The position numbers were made by a program, and so were the translations under genes. Shown here one piece after another: positions 46,584-55,114 of a stretch of 64,000 nucleotides of DNA. The notes beneath the pieces are model-generated. The model worked only from the letters and a program-made list of their open reading frames with translations. It searched no databases and had not been told where the DNA came from. This DNA is from Thermoleophilia bacterium SCSIO 60948 (GTDB lineage: Bacteria > Actinomycetota > Thermoleophilia > Solirubrobacterales > 70-9): positions 2,348,001 to 2,412,000 of the forward strand of contig CP053031.1 in NCBI GenBank assembly GCA_021496505.1, read 5' to 3'. Numbering within the stretch: the first letter of the stretch is position 1; each line of letters starts with the position of its first letter.

Positions 46584-48920
46584 CTAGCTCTCGGTCCGCG
46601 ACAGCGCGGACTCGAGCGCGCCGACCAAGACCGGGACCTCGGCCTCGGTCAGGGCGAGCGGCGGGCGGATCTTCAGGACGTTGGCGTGCATGCCCGTCGT
46701 ACCGACGAGCACTCCGAGCTCGCGCATCGCATCGCGAACCCGCTTGGCGCGGTCGCCGTCGGGCGCCAGGCTCGATCGGTCGCCGACGAACTCGACGCCG
46801 ATCGCGAGGCCCACGCCACGTACGTCGGCGATCTCCGGATGCGACGCCGCGACCTCTCCCAGCGCGTCTCGCAACGCGCGTCCGGTCCGGTCGGTTCGCT
46901 CGATCACCCGCTCGTCGGCGATCACATCGAGGACGGCGAGCGCCGCGGCCGCGCTGACCGGATTGCCGCCGAACGTGCTGAACAGCGTCGAGCCGCTCGG
47001 CAGCTCGGAGAGGATCGCGCTGCGGGTGATCAGCGCCGCGACCGGATGGCCGTTACCCATCGGCTTGCCGAGCGTGACGAAGTCGGGGACGACGCCGAAG
47101 CGCTCGAAGCACCACAGCGCCTCGCCGGTCCTGCCGTGACCCGCCTGCACCTCGTCGGCGATCCAGAGGCCGCCGGCCTCGCGGGTCGTCCTGAGCAATG
47201 CCTGGACGTAGCCGGGGTCGGGGTCGAGGATCCCGTCGCTCGTCAGCACCCCGTCGAGGATCGCGGCGGCGAGCCCGAGGTCGCGCTCGCCCAGCCGGGC
47301 GACGGCCGCGGCGAAGTCCGAGCCGTCGAGGTGGGAGCCGCGGAGGGTGTCGGGCGGCCTCCAGGTCTCGACGTGCGCGGGCCGGGTCCCCGCCCACCCC
47401 TCGGGTGAGAGCGCGGCGGTCGCCTCGGTGATGCCGTGGTAGGCGAACTGCGTGCACAGGCCGCCGCGCGCCCCGGTCACCTGCGTGGCGATCCGCCATG
47501 CGAGGTCGTTGGCCTCGGATCCCGAGTTGACGAACAGCACGGTGTCGAGCTCGGGCGGGCAGGTCGCGGTGAGACGCTCCGCCAGCTCGATCGCGTCGGG
47601 GTGCAGGTAGCGGGTGTGGGTGTTGATCCGGCGCGCCTGGCGCGCGATCGCCGTCGTGACGCGCGGGTGCGCGTGCCCGATCGCGGGGACGTTGTTGTAG
47701 GCGTCGAGAAGGCGGCGCCCGGCGGTGTCGGTGATCCAGACGCCCTCCGCGCTCGCGACCTCGACCGGCTCGTCGTAGAAGAGCGGCTCCATCGTCGGGC
47801 CGAACGCGGCGGCTCGCCGCGCCGCGAGCGACCCGTCCGGCCGCCGCGTGCCGACGGCTCCGAACTCGCGGGCGAGCCGCTCCCAGCCCGTCGCCTCGAG
47901 CGTCCTCAGCATCGGCAGGCAGAGCTCGGCGAACTCCTCTGCGACGTCGGCCGACTCGTAGCCCTCCGCGGCCCGCCATGACTTGATCGCGATCGTGATC
48001 GCGCTCCGCGTCGCCCACGCGACGCCGAGCAACTCGAGTTCGATCTCCTCGAGCGGGGTCCGGCGCTGATAGCCGTCGACGACGAGACGCGCGGCGCGGA
48101 GCATCTCGTCACCGTCGCGACCGGCGGCCACCGAGTCGACCACCGACGCGAGGTCGGCGAGCAGCGCGGTGTAGCTCATGTCGCCGAAGTCGATGACCCC
48201 CGTGATCCGGCCGGCGTCGTCCGTGATCGTGTTGTCGACGCCGAGGTCGGTGTGCTCGACCTGCGCGCGCAGGCGGGGCCACTCGGGGGCGAGCCGGCGC
48301 TCGAACTCGTCGAGGACTCGAGCGACGATCGCGCGGCTCTCGGGATCGGCGACGGCATCGACCATCGGGCGGACGTCGAGCGCATGCTGGATGTCCCAGA
48401 GCATGCGGCGATGCGCGCGAGGGTGCTCGAAGCCTCGCAGCGCCAGGCCGAGCCTGGCCGCCGTCTCGCCCCACGCGCCCAGCGCCGCGTCGGAGAGGTC
48501 CGCGGCGACGATCCGGCTGTTGCCCGGCAGCGCCTCGTAGAGCCGCACCCAGTGCTCCTCGCCCCCGCCCCCGGCCCACCGCGCGCGCAGCGCGCCCGGC
48601 TCGTCGCCCGGTCGCGCTGGGCCGGGGTCGCCGCTCGCGGCCGGCCGCCACGGCATCGCCACCCGCAGCCCGGGATCCACCGCAATGACATGGAGCGCCG
48701 CCACGGCCTCCATGTCGAGCACGTCCGCATCCTCGGAGGCGTTCGACACCTTGAGCACCGCGACCAGCTCGCCCGCGTCCCCGAAGAGCCCGAAGGTGCG
48801 ATCGCGCTCGCTGCCGAAGTCCCGGGCGGTGCCGGCGCGAAGTCCGAACAGGCTCGCGGCGATCTCGACGGCGTCGTCGGCCGTCAGGTCCGGCGGGTCG
48901 GTCTCCAGTACAGCGTCCAT
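46584..48920 (-). CDS. APH-type kinase fused to class III aminotransferase/phospholyase
   Basis: A 778-residue two-enzyme protein. Residues 1-330 are an aminoglycoside-phosphotransferase-fold kinase, with the catalytic loop VEHTDLGVDNTI (H-x-D-x4-N) and VIDFGD. Residues 355-778 are a class III PLP enzyme: VNSGSEANDLA, LWIADEVQAGHGRTG and the PLP Lys619 in TLGKPMGNG. The human relatives are hydroxylysine kinase and the AGXT2-like phospholyases acting on phospho-hydroxylysine or phosphoethanolamine. The fusion suggests phosphorylation of an amino alcohol followed by elimination of phosphate and ammonia. Confidence 0.9.
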   Translation of the reverse strand: MDAVLETDPPDLTADDAVEIAASLFGLRAGTARDFGSERDRTFGLFGDAGELVAVLKVSNASEDADVLDMEAVAALHVIAVDPGLRVAMPWRPAASGDPGPARPGDEPGALRARWAGGGGEEHWVRLYEALPGNSRIVAADLSDAALGAWGETAARLGLALRGFEHPRAHRRMLWDIQHALDVRPMVDAVADPESRAIVARVLDEFERRLAPEWPRLRAQVEHTDLGVDNTITDDAGRITGVIDFGDMSYTALLADLASVVDSVAAGRDGDEMLRAARLVVDGYQRRTPLEEIELELLGVAWATRSAITIAIKSWRAAEGYESADVAEEFAELCLPMLRTLEATGWERLAREFGAVGTRRPDGSLAARRAAAFGPTMEPLFYDEPVEVASAEGVWITDTAGRRLLDAYNNVPAIGHAHPRVTTAIARQARRINTHTRYLHPDAIELAERLTATCPPELDTVLFVNSGSEANDLAWRIATQVTGARGGLCTQFAYHGITEATAALSPEGWAGTRPAHVETWRPPDTLRGSHLDGSDFAAAVARLGERDLGLAAAILDGVLTSDGILDPDPGYVQALLRTTREAGGLWIADEVQAGHGRTGEALWCFERFGVVPDFVTLGKPMGNGHPVAALITRSAILSELPSGSTLFSTFGGNPVSAAAALAVLDVIADERVIERTDRTGRALRDALGEVAASHPEIADVRGVGLAIGVEFVGDRSSLAPDGDRAKRVRDAMRELGVLVGTTGMHANVLKIRPPLALTEAEVPVLVGALESALSRTES

Positions 48921-49114
48921 GCTCGTCCGCCCTTCGGGGTCAGCGCGACCACGCTACCGGTGGGCGCTCGAGCCGGAGGGGTCGCGAGGACGGTGGCCGC
49001 GGGATGACCCGGAGGCGCTGGTTCGCGTGATCGGTCCTCCCGTGGTCATCAGGCTCGGCGCCGAGCCGCCGCCGCGGCTTTACCCGCGCGCCTCGCCTGG
49101 ACTAGATTGCGACC

Positions 49115-50731
49115 GTGCTGATCAGGGGACTCAGCGTGGCGGGACTCACGTCGATCCTCGCGCTCACGCTCGGGGTCGTGCCCTCGAACGCGTCCACCAG
49201 TGGTGACTTCGATGGCGACGGGCGCGACGACCTCGCTGTCGGGGTCCAGAGCGAGGACGTGGGCGGCGAGCAGCTCGCGGGCGCGGTGCAGGTGATCTAC
49301 GGCGGGCGCAAGGGCCTGACGAGTCGCGACCGGATCTTCACCCGTGCGACCCGTGGCATCCGGGGAGCTCCCGGCGAAGACGGCTTCGGATCGGCCCTGG
49401 CGGTCGGGCGCTTCGATTCCGACCGCTTCGACGACCTCGCCATCGGGGTGCCGTTCGACGACCTCCCCGGAATCACCAATGCCGGCAGCATCCAAGTGCT
49501 CTACGGCGGGCCGAACGGACTGAGCGCCCGCGGCGACCAGCTCCTCACCCATGGCCAACGCGGCTTCGGCGGGCCGCCCCGGGACTTCGACGGCCTCGGG
49601 TGGACCCTCGCGACGGGCAAGCTGACGGGCGATCGGCACGACGACCTGGCGGTGGCGACGGTCGGCGGCCGGGTGGACGACGTGGACGGCGCGGGCTTCG
49701 TGGAGTTGCTGAGAGGCACGCGCCGCGGTCTTGTGACCCGCGGCGCCCAGCGTTTCTCCCAGGCGAGCGGTGGCTTGTCGGAGCAGCCCGAGACCTCGGA
49801 CGGGTTCGGCTGGAGCCTCGCGACCGGCGACGTCGCGCGCAGCGGCCGGGTCGATCTCGCGATCGGCGTGCGCCGGGAGTCGGTCGGACTCGTGGAGGGC
49901 GCAGGCGCGGTGCACGTCCTGTTCGGGACGCGGCGGGGGGTCCGCGGACGCGGGAGCCAGTACCTCGATCAGGGCGTCGTCTACGGCGGCGGCGCGGGCG
50001 TCGACGGCGAGCCCGAGCCGGGCGACTTCTTCGGCGCCGCGCTGACGATCGCGCGCTACGACGACAGGCCGAAGGAAGACCTGATCGTCGGCGCTCCGTC
50101 GGAGGACGTCACCGAGGAGTCGCCGAGCCCGGTCGCGGACTCGGGGCTGGTGAGCTTCATCCCGGGCGGTCGCAACGGCCTGCGCACCGGACCGGGCCGG
50201 ACGGGCGGACTGTTCGAGCCGTTCGCGAGCGGCGACTGGACCGCGGGAGCGAACTTCGGTTACGCGCTTGCTGCGGCCGACGTCGGCAAGAGCAGGCTCG
50301 AGGACGTCCTCATCGGCTCGCCGAACAGCGACGGCACGGGGGCGGTGGCAGTCGTCTACGGCGGCGGATCGGACGCCGACTCGATCCAGCAGGGCGAGGC
50401 CGGCGTGGCGGGATCGGGCGAGAGCGGCGACCTGTTCGGCACGGCGCTCACGGGCGGCCGCTTCGACGGCAGGGGCCCCGCGGATCTCGCGATCGGCGTC
50501 CCGGGCGAGGCGGTCCTCCCGGCGGGCGGGATCGGCGGCGCGCGAGGTGCCCCGGTGCCGATCGCCGATGCCGGCGCGGTGGCCGTACTGCCCGGCACCG
50601 GAGACGGGGTCTCGACGACCAGCGACCGGATCCTCACCCAGGGCGGCGCCGGGCTGGCCGGGGCGCCGGGACCCGGAGATGCCTTCGGAATCGCTCTCTC
50701 GAGCGCCGGATCGGGCCCGACGTTCGACTAG
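49115..50731 (+). CDS. Secreted FG-GAP (integrin-alpha-like) propeller
   Basis: A 538-residue exported protein. Signal peptide residues 1-26 (through SNAS). The mature part begins GDFDGDGRDDLAVG, a calcium-binding FG-GAP loop, and repeats the unit about seven times (FDSDRFDDLAIGVP, YDDRPKEDLIVGAP, FDGRGPADLAIGVPGE and others), each with VIYGG or VLYGG strands. It is a seven-bladed propeller as in integrin alpha chains. The role may be adhesion or surface structure. GTG start with no strong ribosome site. Confidence 0.85.
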   Translation: MLIRGLSVAGLTSILALTLGVVPSNASTSGDFDGDGRDDLAVGVQSEDVGGEQLAGAVQVIYGGRKGLTSRDRIFTRATRGIRGAPGEDGFGSALAVGRFDSDRFDDLAIGVPFDDLPGITNAGSIQVLYGGPNGLSARGDQLLTHGQRGFGGPPRDFDGLGWTLATGKLTGDRHDDLAVATVGGRVDDVDGAGFVELLRGTRRGLVTRGAQRFSQASGGLSEQPETSDGFGWSLATGDVARSGRVDLAIGVRRESVGLVEGAGAVHVLFGTRRGVRGRGSQYLDQGVVYGGGAGVDGEPEPGDFFGAALTIARYDDRPKEDLIVGAPSEDVTEESPSPVADSGLVSFIPGGRNGLRTGPGRTGGLFEPFASGDWTAGANFGYALAAADVGKSRLEDVLIGSPNSDGTGAVAVVYGGGSDADSIQQGEAGVAGSGESGDLFGTALTGGRFDGRGPADLAIGVPGEAVLPAGGIGGARGAPVPIADAGAVAVLPGTGDGVSTTSDRILTQGGAGLAGAPGPGDAFGIALSSAGSGPTFD

Positions 50732-50746
50732 GCCACCGACCCTGAA

Positions 50747-50778
50747 CGAAAAGGACCCGCTCGCGAGAGCGGGCCCTT
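50747..50778 (-). terminator. Rho-independent terminator of tRNA-fMet
   Basis: A 12-bp hairpin with one A-C mismatch (AAGG-A-CCCGCTC / GAGCGGG-C-CCTT, loop GCGA). On the minus strand it is followed by TTTTCGTT, a U-tract, 7 bp after the tRNA 3' end. It could also stop the convergent FG-GAP gene. Confidence 0.8.
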
Positions 50779-50784
50779 CTGGAA

Positions 50785-50858
50785 TAGCGGGGGCAGGATT
50801 TGAACCTGCGACCTCCGGGTTATGAGCCCGGCGAGCTACCTGACTGCTCCACCCCGCG
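50785..50858 (-). tRNA. Initiator tRNA-Met (CAU)
   Basis: A 74-base cloverleaf. Acceptor CGCGGGG pairs with CCCCGC, leaving C1 opposite U72 unpaired; anticodon loop CUCAUAA gives anticodon CAU; the anticodon stem CCGGG/CCCGG carries the three consecutive G-C pairs (29-31) that mark initiator tRNA; T arm GCAGG-TTCAAAT-CCTGC is normal. The unpaired 1-72 position and the G-C run together exclude an elongator. CCA is not encoded. Such C1-U72 forms also occur in other actinobacteria. Confidence 0.96.
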
Positions 50859-50962
50859 GCGGACCCGCGATTATAGGCGGTCCTCAGGTGCTCGCCAAGG
50901 CTTTGCACGCGGGCGTGCGCGGCGGAGCGTTCGGGCCGCCGCGGCCGGGTAGGCCACGTGCC

Positions 50963-51139
50963 ATGACCGACTCAGACAAGCGCACCGAGACCGATGAGCC
51001 CGCCGATCCCGACGCCGCCGCCAAGCAGGCCGAGGGCATCAACCCGGCCGACGGCCCGGGCCCCTACGGCAACCCGGACGTCGACACGGAGAAGCTCGAG
51101 AAGGTCGAGGACGAGATCGACTCCGTAGGCCCGAACTAG
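50963..51139 (+). CDS. Small acidic protein
   Basis: A 58-residue very acidic protein with no membrane segment. It is Asp/Glu/Pro-rich and ends with GPYGNPDVDTEKLEKVEDEID, a patterned helix that looks conserved rather than random. A longer open frame reaches back over the tRNA and is not credible; the ATG at 50963 was chosen. Role unknown, perhaps a stress or chaperone-like small protein. A hairpin follows. Confidence 0.55.
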   Translation: MTDSDKRTETDEPADPDAAAKQAEGINPADGPGPYGNPDVDTEKLEKVEDEIDSVGPN

Positions 51140-51147
51140 GCCGCCGG

Positions 51148-51181
51148 GAGCGCCGGGCGCCGCTGCGGCGCCCGGCGGCTC
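51148..51181. terminator. GC-rich hairpin between convergent small genes
   Basis: An inverted repeat of about 15 bp with a 3-base loop (GAGCGCCGGGCGCCGC / GCGGCGCCCGGCGGCTC, one extra G) lies between the convergent ends of two small acidic protein genes. No U-tract. Confidence 0.55.
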
Positions 51182-51226
51182 TCGCTCCTGCGATCGGTAC
51201 GCGGCCCTCCATGGGGCCTGCCGCAC

Positions 51227-51487
51227 CTACTCCTCAGGAATCTCCGAATCGCGGAGGTGGCGCTCCTCGTAGGTGTGCTCGGCGGTCGCCGCCGGCCCGG
51301 CGTCCTCGTCCTCGGGCGAGGCGAGAACGTCGGGGGTTCCGTCGTCACCCTTGTCGGCGTTCTCTCCGGCCTCGCGCTCCTGCTCGTACATCAGCATCGC
51401 CGGATCGAGCTCGGGGTTCTCGGACTGGGCGTCGCCGAGCGAGGACTCGCCGAACCCCTCCTGGTCAGCGTGTGATCTATCGGTCAT
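51227..51487 (-). CDS. Small acidic protein, unknown
   Basis: An 86-residue hydrophilic, acidic protein (MTDRSHADQEGFGESSLGD at the start, HLRDSEIPEE at the end). It has no signal peptide, membrane segment or recognised domain, and is probably disordered. It faces the other small acidic gene across a hairpin. Codon use (high third-position GC) fits a real gene, but the call rests mainly on that and on a plausible start. Confidence 0.5.
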   Translation of the reverse strand: MTDRSHADQEGFGESSLGDAQSENPELDPAMLMYEQEREAGENADKGDDGTPDVLASPEDEDAGPAATAEHTYEERHLRDSEIPEE

Positions 51488-51603
51488 GCGCGTCGCCTAC
51501 CCGGCCCGTCGCGGCCGACGACGGCTCGCCCGGCAAGCCTCGTTTCGCTCAGAGCGATCCGACCGAAGACCTCCCCGCGCGGTCCCTAGGATCGACCGTC
51601 GGG

Positions 51604-52524
51604 GTGCGGGTGGCGGTGATCGACATGGGGACGAACTCGACGCGGCTGCTCGTCGCCGATGCCGCGACGAACGACCTGACCGAACTCGAGCGGCGCTCGA
51701 CCGTGACCCGCCTCGGTCGCGGCGTCGACGTCTCGAACCGGCTCGCCGACGAGGCGATCGCCGACGTCTGCGACACCGTCGGCGACTACCTCTCGCTCGC
51801 CGCCGAGCTCGAGCCCGAGCGCACGGTCGCGGTCGCGACGAGCGCTGTCCGCGACGCCGACAACGGCTCCGCGTTCATCGCCGAGCTCCGCGAGCGCTTC
51901 GCCCTCGGCGCCAGGGTCCTCGACGGCGACGAGGAGGCCCGGCTCATCTACACCGGCGCGGTCGCGGGCCGGGGCGCCGGCGAGAGCGGTGACGGCGCGA
52001 CGCTCGTGGTCGACATCGGCGGTGGCTCGACCGAGCTCGTGGCGGGGCGCGGCGACGAGGTCGGATTCCACGTCTCGCTCCAGGTCGGAGTCGTTCGCCA
52101 CACCGAGCGCCATCTGCAGACAGACCCGCCGCGCCAGTCCGAGCTCGAGAGCCTGGCCCGAGACGTCCAGCGACGGATCGACGCGGCCCGGATCCCAGAG
52201 GACCTGCGGATCACGCGGGCGCTCGCGACCGCCGGCACCCCGAGCTCGCTGGCGGCGATCGACCAGCGACTCGTCGAGCCGTCGAAATCCGACACGCACG
52301 GCTACTCGCTCGAGCGCGACCGGATCCAGCGGATCTGCTCGTCGCTCGCCACGAAGTCGCTCGACGAGCGGCTGCGGGTCACCGGGCTGATCCCCGGCCG
52401 CGCGCCGACGATCGTCGCCGGCGTCGTGATCCTGATCCAGGTCATGCGAGCTTTCGGGCTCGAGGAGATCGAGGTCTCCGAGCACGACATCCTCTGGGGT
52501 GCCGCACTCGAGGCCGCGGCTTGA
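51604..52524 (+). CDS. Ppx/GppA-family exopolyphosphatase
   Basis: A 306-residue protein of the ASKHA fold. VIDMGTNSTRLLVAD is the first phosphate-binding loop and VVDIGGGSTELVAG the second; ATSAVRDADNG lies between. It is the short form without the C-terminal HD-like domain, like the mycobacterial Ppx proteins. It hydrolyses polyphosphate or the (p)ppGpp 5'-phosphate. GTG start at 51604 begins the domain directly. Its stop overlaps the TTG start of the next gene. Confidence 0.9.
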   Translation: MRVAVIDMGTNSTRLLVADAATNDLTELERRSTVTRLGRGVDVSNRLADEAIADVCDTVGDYLSLAAELEPERTVAVATSAVRDADNGSAFIAELRERFALGARVLDGDEEARLIYTGAVAGRGAGESGDGATLVVDIGGGSTELVAGRGDEVGFHVSLQVGVVRHTERHLQTDPPRQSELESLARDVQRRIDAARIPEDLRITRALATAGTPSSLAAIDQRLVEPSKSDTHGYSLERDRIQRICSSLATKSLDERLRVTGLIPGRAPTIVAGVVILIQVMRAFGLEEIEVSEHDILWGAALEAAA

Positions 52525-53330
52525 CCGAGCACCTCCCGCAGATGCTGCGCGCCGGGGTCGGCGAGCCTGTGATCCTGCTCCACGGGGTGACGAACAACGC
52601 GAGCGTGTGGTCGCAGGTCGTCCCGCTCGTCGGGCGCGAGTTCGACGCGATCGCGCCGACGGCGCTCGGACACCTCGGCGGTCGCGAGCCGAGCGTCCGG
52701 CCGGCCCGGATAGCGCATCTGCTCGACGACCTCGAGCTGACGATGGACCGGCTCGAGATCGAGACCGCGCACTTCGCCGGCAACTCGATGGGCGGCTGGA
52801 TGGCACTCGAGATGGCACGCCGCGGACGCGCGCGAAGCGTCTGCGCGCTCTCCCCCGCCGGCACCTGGGACGGTGATTCGGGCAAGCACCGCCGGACTCG
52901 AAGCCTCATCCGAATGTCGGCGGTCGCCGCCCGGATCGCCACCCCGACGCTCGGGGTCACCTCGCGCAGCGCCACGCTGCGAAAGCTCTCGTTGCGAAGC
53001 GCCGCCGAGCACGGCGACCGCGTCCCGCCCGCGGTCTTCCGCGCGGTCGCCGAGTCGTCGGCGAACTGCGTCGTGATGGACGACATCCTCGCGACCGACG
53101 AGACGCTGCTCGAGCTCGACCCGGTCCCGTGCCCGATCTCGATCGTCTGGTCCGAGTTCGACCGCATCCTGCCGCTGAAGGTGAACGGGCAGAACGCCCG
53201 GAAGCTCGTACCTGGCGCCGATTGGTCGGTGATGCGGGGCGTCGGGCACGTGCCGATGCTCGACGACCCCGAGGGCGTGGCGCGGAGAATCGTGGAGCAC
53301 GTTCGGGCGGCGGAGGCTGCGGGCGGCTGA
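52521..53330 (+). CDS. Alpha/beta-hydrolase
   Basis: A 269-residue alpha/beta hydrolase. The oxyanion segment is VILLHGVTNNASVW, the nucleophile Ser is in GNSMGGW, the acid is likely Asp in SEFDRILP and the base is His in GVGHVPML. Of the esterase/haloperoxidase-like group; the substrate is unknown. It begins with TTG in a TTGA overlap with the Ppx/GppA gene, so the two are translationally coupled. Confidence 0.9.
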   Translation: MTEHLPQMLRAGVGEPVILLHGVTNNASVWSQVVPLVGREFDAIAPTALGHLGGREPSVRPARIAHLLDDLELTMDRLEIETAHFAGNSMGGWMALEMARRGRARSVCALSPAGTWDGDSGKHRRTRSLIRMSAVAARIATPTLGVTSRSATLRKLSLRSAAEHGDRVPPAVFRAVAESSANCVVMDDILATDETLLELDPVPCPISIVWSEFDRILPLKVNGQNARKLVPGADWSVMRGVGHVPMLDDPEGVARRIVEHVRAAEAAGG

Positions 53331-53404
53331 GCGCGAGCGGGCCGCGCGTCTCGTCCCCGCGCTCGGCTCCCCTCGAGAGCGCGTGGGGGGCCGAGAGGGA
53401 TCGC

Positions 53405-54439
53405 CTAGACGAGAACACCGAGGGAGGGCGGCTCGATCTGGCCGGTGGGCCCGTGGATGCCTGCTCGGTCGAGCAACGGTCCCAGGACCCGCTCTACCTC
53501 TCGGGGACGAGCGGTGACCTGGTCCCAGGTGAAGCGGAGGGTGTCGATCCCGCGCTCGGCCTTGAGCAGCGCGTCTCGCCGACGGTCGCGCCGCATCGCT
53601 CGGGGCGTCGCGTGGTCGCGGGCGCCGTCGGTCTCGACGCACAGCTTCAGGTCGGGCCAGAAGAAGTCGAGTCGGAAGCGCTCGCCCCCGAGCTCGATCG
53701 GGTGCTGAAGCCGCGGCTCGGGCCACGCGTTCGTGCGGACGAGCGCGAGAAAGCGGTCCTCGAGCTCGGACTCGGTCGCGTCGAACGCGCCGCCGAGCGC
53801 GAGGACGCGGTTCAGGCGCGAGCGCCCGCGGTGGCGAGCGCCGGCGCGGACGCTCGCCGAGCGGACCTCACCGAGATCGAACAGCCCTGCCTTGTCGGCG
53901 GCGTCGACCGTGCGCTCGAGACCTCGGTCGTCGAGCTCCGGAGCGAGGTCGACGATGGTGCGACCGACGCTCGTACAGGGAATCGCGTCGGCGAGGGTGA
54001 GATCCGCCGGGTCGAGCACCGACACGCGGACGGCGAGGCCCGGACCGCTCGCTCGCCGCGGGGCGACGAGCTCGATCCGCGAGATCGCCGTCGGCCGGAT
54101 GCCGAGCGCGCTCGCGGCGGTCCGGCACCGCAGCGCCGACCCCGGCACCGACAGCGTCGCCGCGATCCGCCGCGACTCGCGGGTCAGAGCGGTGTGGCCG
54201 ACGGCGTAGACCCCACGGCGCACGCGAAACAGCCGCCCGCGCTCGACCCACGTCCGTACGGTCGAGCCTGCGATCCCGAGGCGCCGCAACTGCTCGAGGC
54301 CGACGACGCCGTGCTGGCGCGAGGCGAGCCGCGCCACAGCGGGCCAGCGCTCGGCCGCTGACAGCTCCGGCTCGAACACTTCGGGACGACCTGCGAGTTC
54401 CGTCCCATAGTGAGACGGAATCTGCAGGTCGTTCCGCAT
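53405..54439 (-). CDS. AbiEi-like HTH plus DUF559 nuclease-fold protein
   Basis: A 344-residue protein. An AbiEi-antitoxin-like winged helix (about 30-85: RLASRQHGVVGLEQLRRLGI then RGRLFRVRRGVYAVGH) is followed by a middle domain and a C-terminal DUF559 (Vsr-like PD-(D/E)XK) nuclease fold at 230-335, with candidate acidic residues in ESELEDRF and FRLDFFWPDLKLCVETDG. No toxin gene is adjacent. The first 22 codons coincide with a palindromic repeat (54382-54436) found again at 62237-62289. If that repeat is not translated, GTG 54379 is the likely start. Confidence 0.82.
   Translation of the reverse strand: MRNDLQIPSHYGTELAGRPEVFEPELSAAERWPAVARLASRQHGVVGLEQLRRLGIAGSTVRTWVERGRLFRVRRGVYAVGHTALTRESRRIAATLSVPGSALRCRTAASALGIRPTAISRIELVAPRRASGPGLAVRVSVLDPADLTLADAIPCTSVGRTIVDLAPELDDRGLERTVDAADKAGLFDLGEVRSASVRAGARHRGRSRLNRVLALGGAFDATESELEDRFLALVRTNAWPEPRLQHPIELGGERFRLDFFWPDLKLCVETDGARDHATPRAMRRDRRRDALLKAERGIDTLRFTWDQVTARPREVERVLGPLLDRAGIHGPTGQIEPPSLGVLV
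54382..54436. repeat. Palindromic element, copy B (inside coding DNA)
   Basis: Arms of 23 bp (54382-54404 and 54414-54436) pair with four mismatches around a 9-base centre, CCATAGTGA. The right half matches copy A at 62260-62289 in 27 of 30 positions. Read on the minus strand it encodes NDLQIPSHYG...AGRPE at the N-terminus of the DUF559 protein, in phase. Confidence 0.75.
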
Positions 54440-54553
54440 GGCCCCCACGCTCGCCCCGCCGGGCGCGCGGAACAAGGCGGGCGTGTGGAGAAACCGCGAC
54501 GCGTTCGTGGCCGGACCGCAACCTCGGCGGGTCGGGTGCGTTTCTACCCCTCA

Positions 54554-54604
54554 GAGACCGGGCGGGCGGCACCCCAAGGACGGGGCGCCGCCCGCCCGCG
54601 TCTC
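54554..54604. terminator. Strong hairpin after the GNAT gene
   Basis: In the 223-bp gap between the GNAT stop and the DUF559 start lies an inverted repeat of about 17 bp (GAGAC-CGGGCGGGCGGC / GCCGCCCGCCCG-C-GTCTC), with a further CCCC/GGGG inner stem. It probably ends transcription from the GNAT side. The remainder of the gap shows nothing I can interpret. Confidence 0.6.
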
Positions 54605-54662
54605 GTTTACGCCCGCGCTGCCGCGCCCGTCGTCCAGCGGCGCGGGCCGCCCCGCCGCCCGC

Positions 54663-55112
54663 CTATTCGACGTCGAGCGAGTACTCGAGCAGCTCTTCGC
54701 TGTGCCCGCCGACGCGGTTGTAGACCTTCTGCGCGCGGTGGTTGTCGGGCATCGTCAGCCACTCGACGGCCGGCGAGCCGGCGGCGCGGGCGCGGTCGGC
54801 GATCGCCTCGATGAGCGCGTCGGCATGGCCGCCACCGCGTGAGTCCGGATCGACGAAGAGGTCGTCGAGGAACGGGATCCGCGCGCCGCGAAGGCTCGAC
54901 CACTTCCACTGGCAGTGCGCGAAGCCGACGGGCACGTCGGACTCGTCGGTCGCCACGAGGATGAACGCCTCGTCGTCCCGCGCGGCGGTCTGCGAGCGGA
55001 TCAGCTCGCGCAGGCCGGAGTCCGGCGGGTCGGTCTCGTAGAAGGTCGTGTAGCCGCGAAAGAGCTCGAGCAGACGCTCGGCGTCAGCCTCGGTGGCCTC
55101 GCGGATCGCCAC
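54663..55112 (-). CDS. GNAT-family N-acetyltransferase
   Basis: A 149-residue acetyltransferase: REATEADAERLLELFRGY at the start, beta-strand FLDDLFVDPDSRGGGHADALIEAI with the acetyl-CoA phosphate loop (R-x-G-G-G-H-A), and NHRAQKVYNRVGG near the end. It transfers acetyl from acetyl-CoA to an amine; the acceptor is not known. It lies 2 bp downstream of the PRC-barrel gene and is probably co-transcribed. Confidence 0.92.
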   Translation of the reverse strand: MAIREATEADAERLLELFRGYTTFYETDPPDSGLRELIRSQTAARDDEAFILVATDESDVPVGFAHCQWKWSSLRGARIPFLDDLFVDPDSRGGGHADALIEAIADRARAAGSPAVEWLTMPDNHRAQKVYNRVGGHSEELLEYSLDVE

Positions 55113-55114
55113 GG

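Noticed and set aside
54554-54604. Strong GC hairpin as a third copy of the palindromic element
   Set aside because: It shares none of the CGACCTGCAG core or the CATAGTGA centre; simple terminator-like hairpin.
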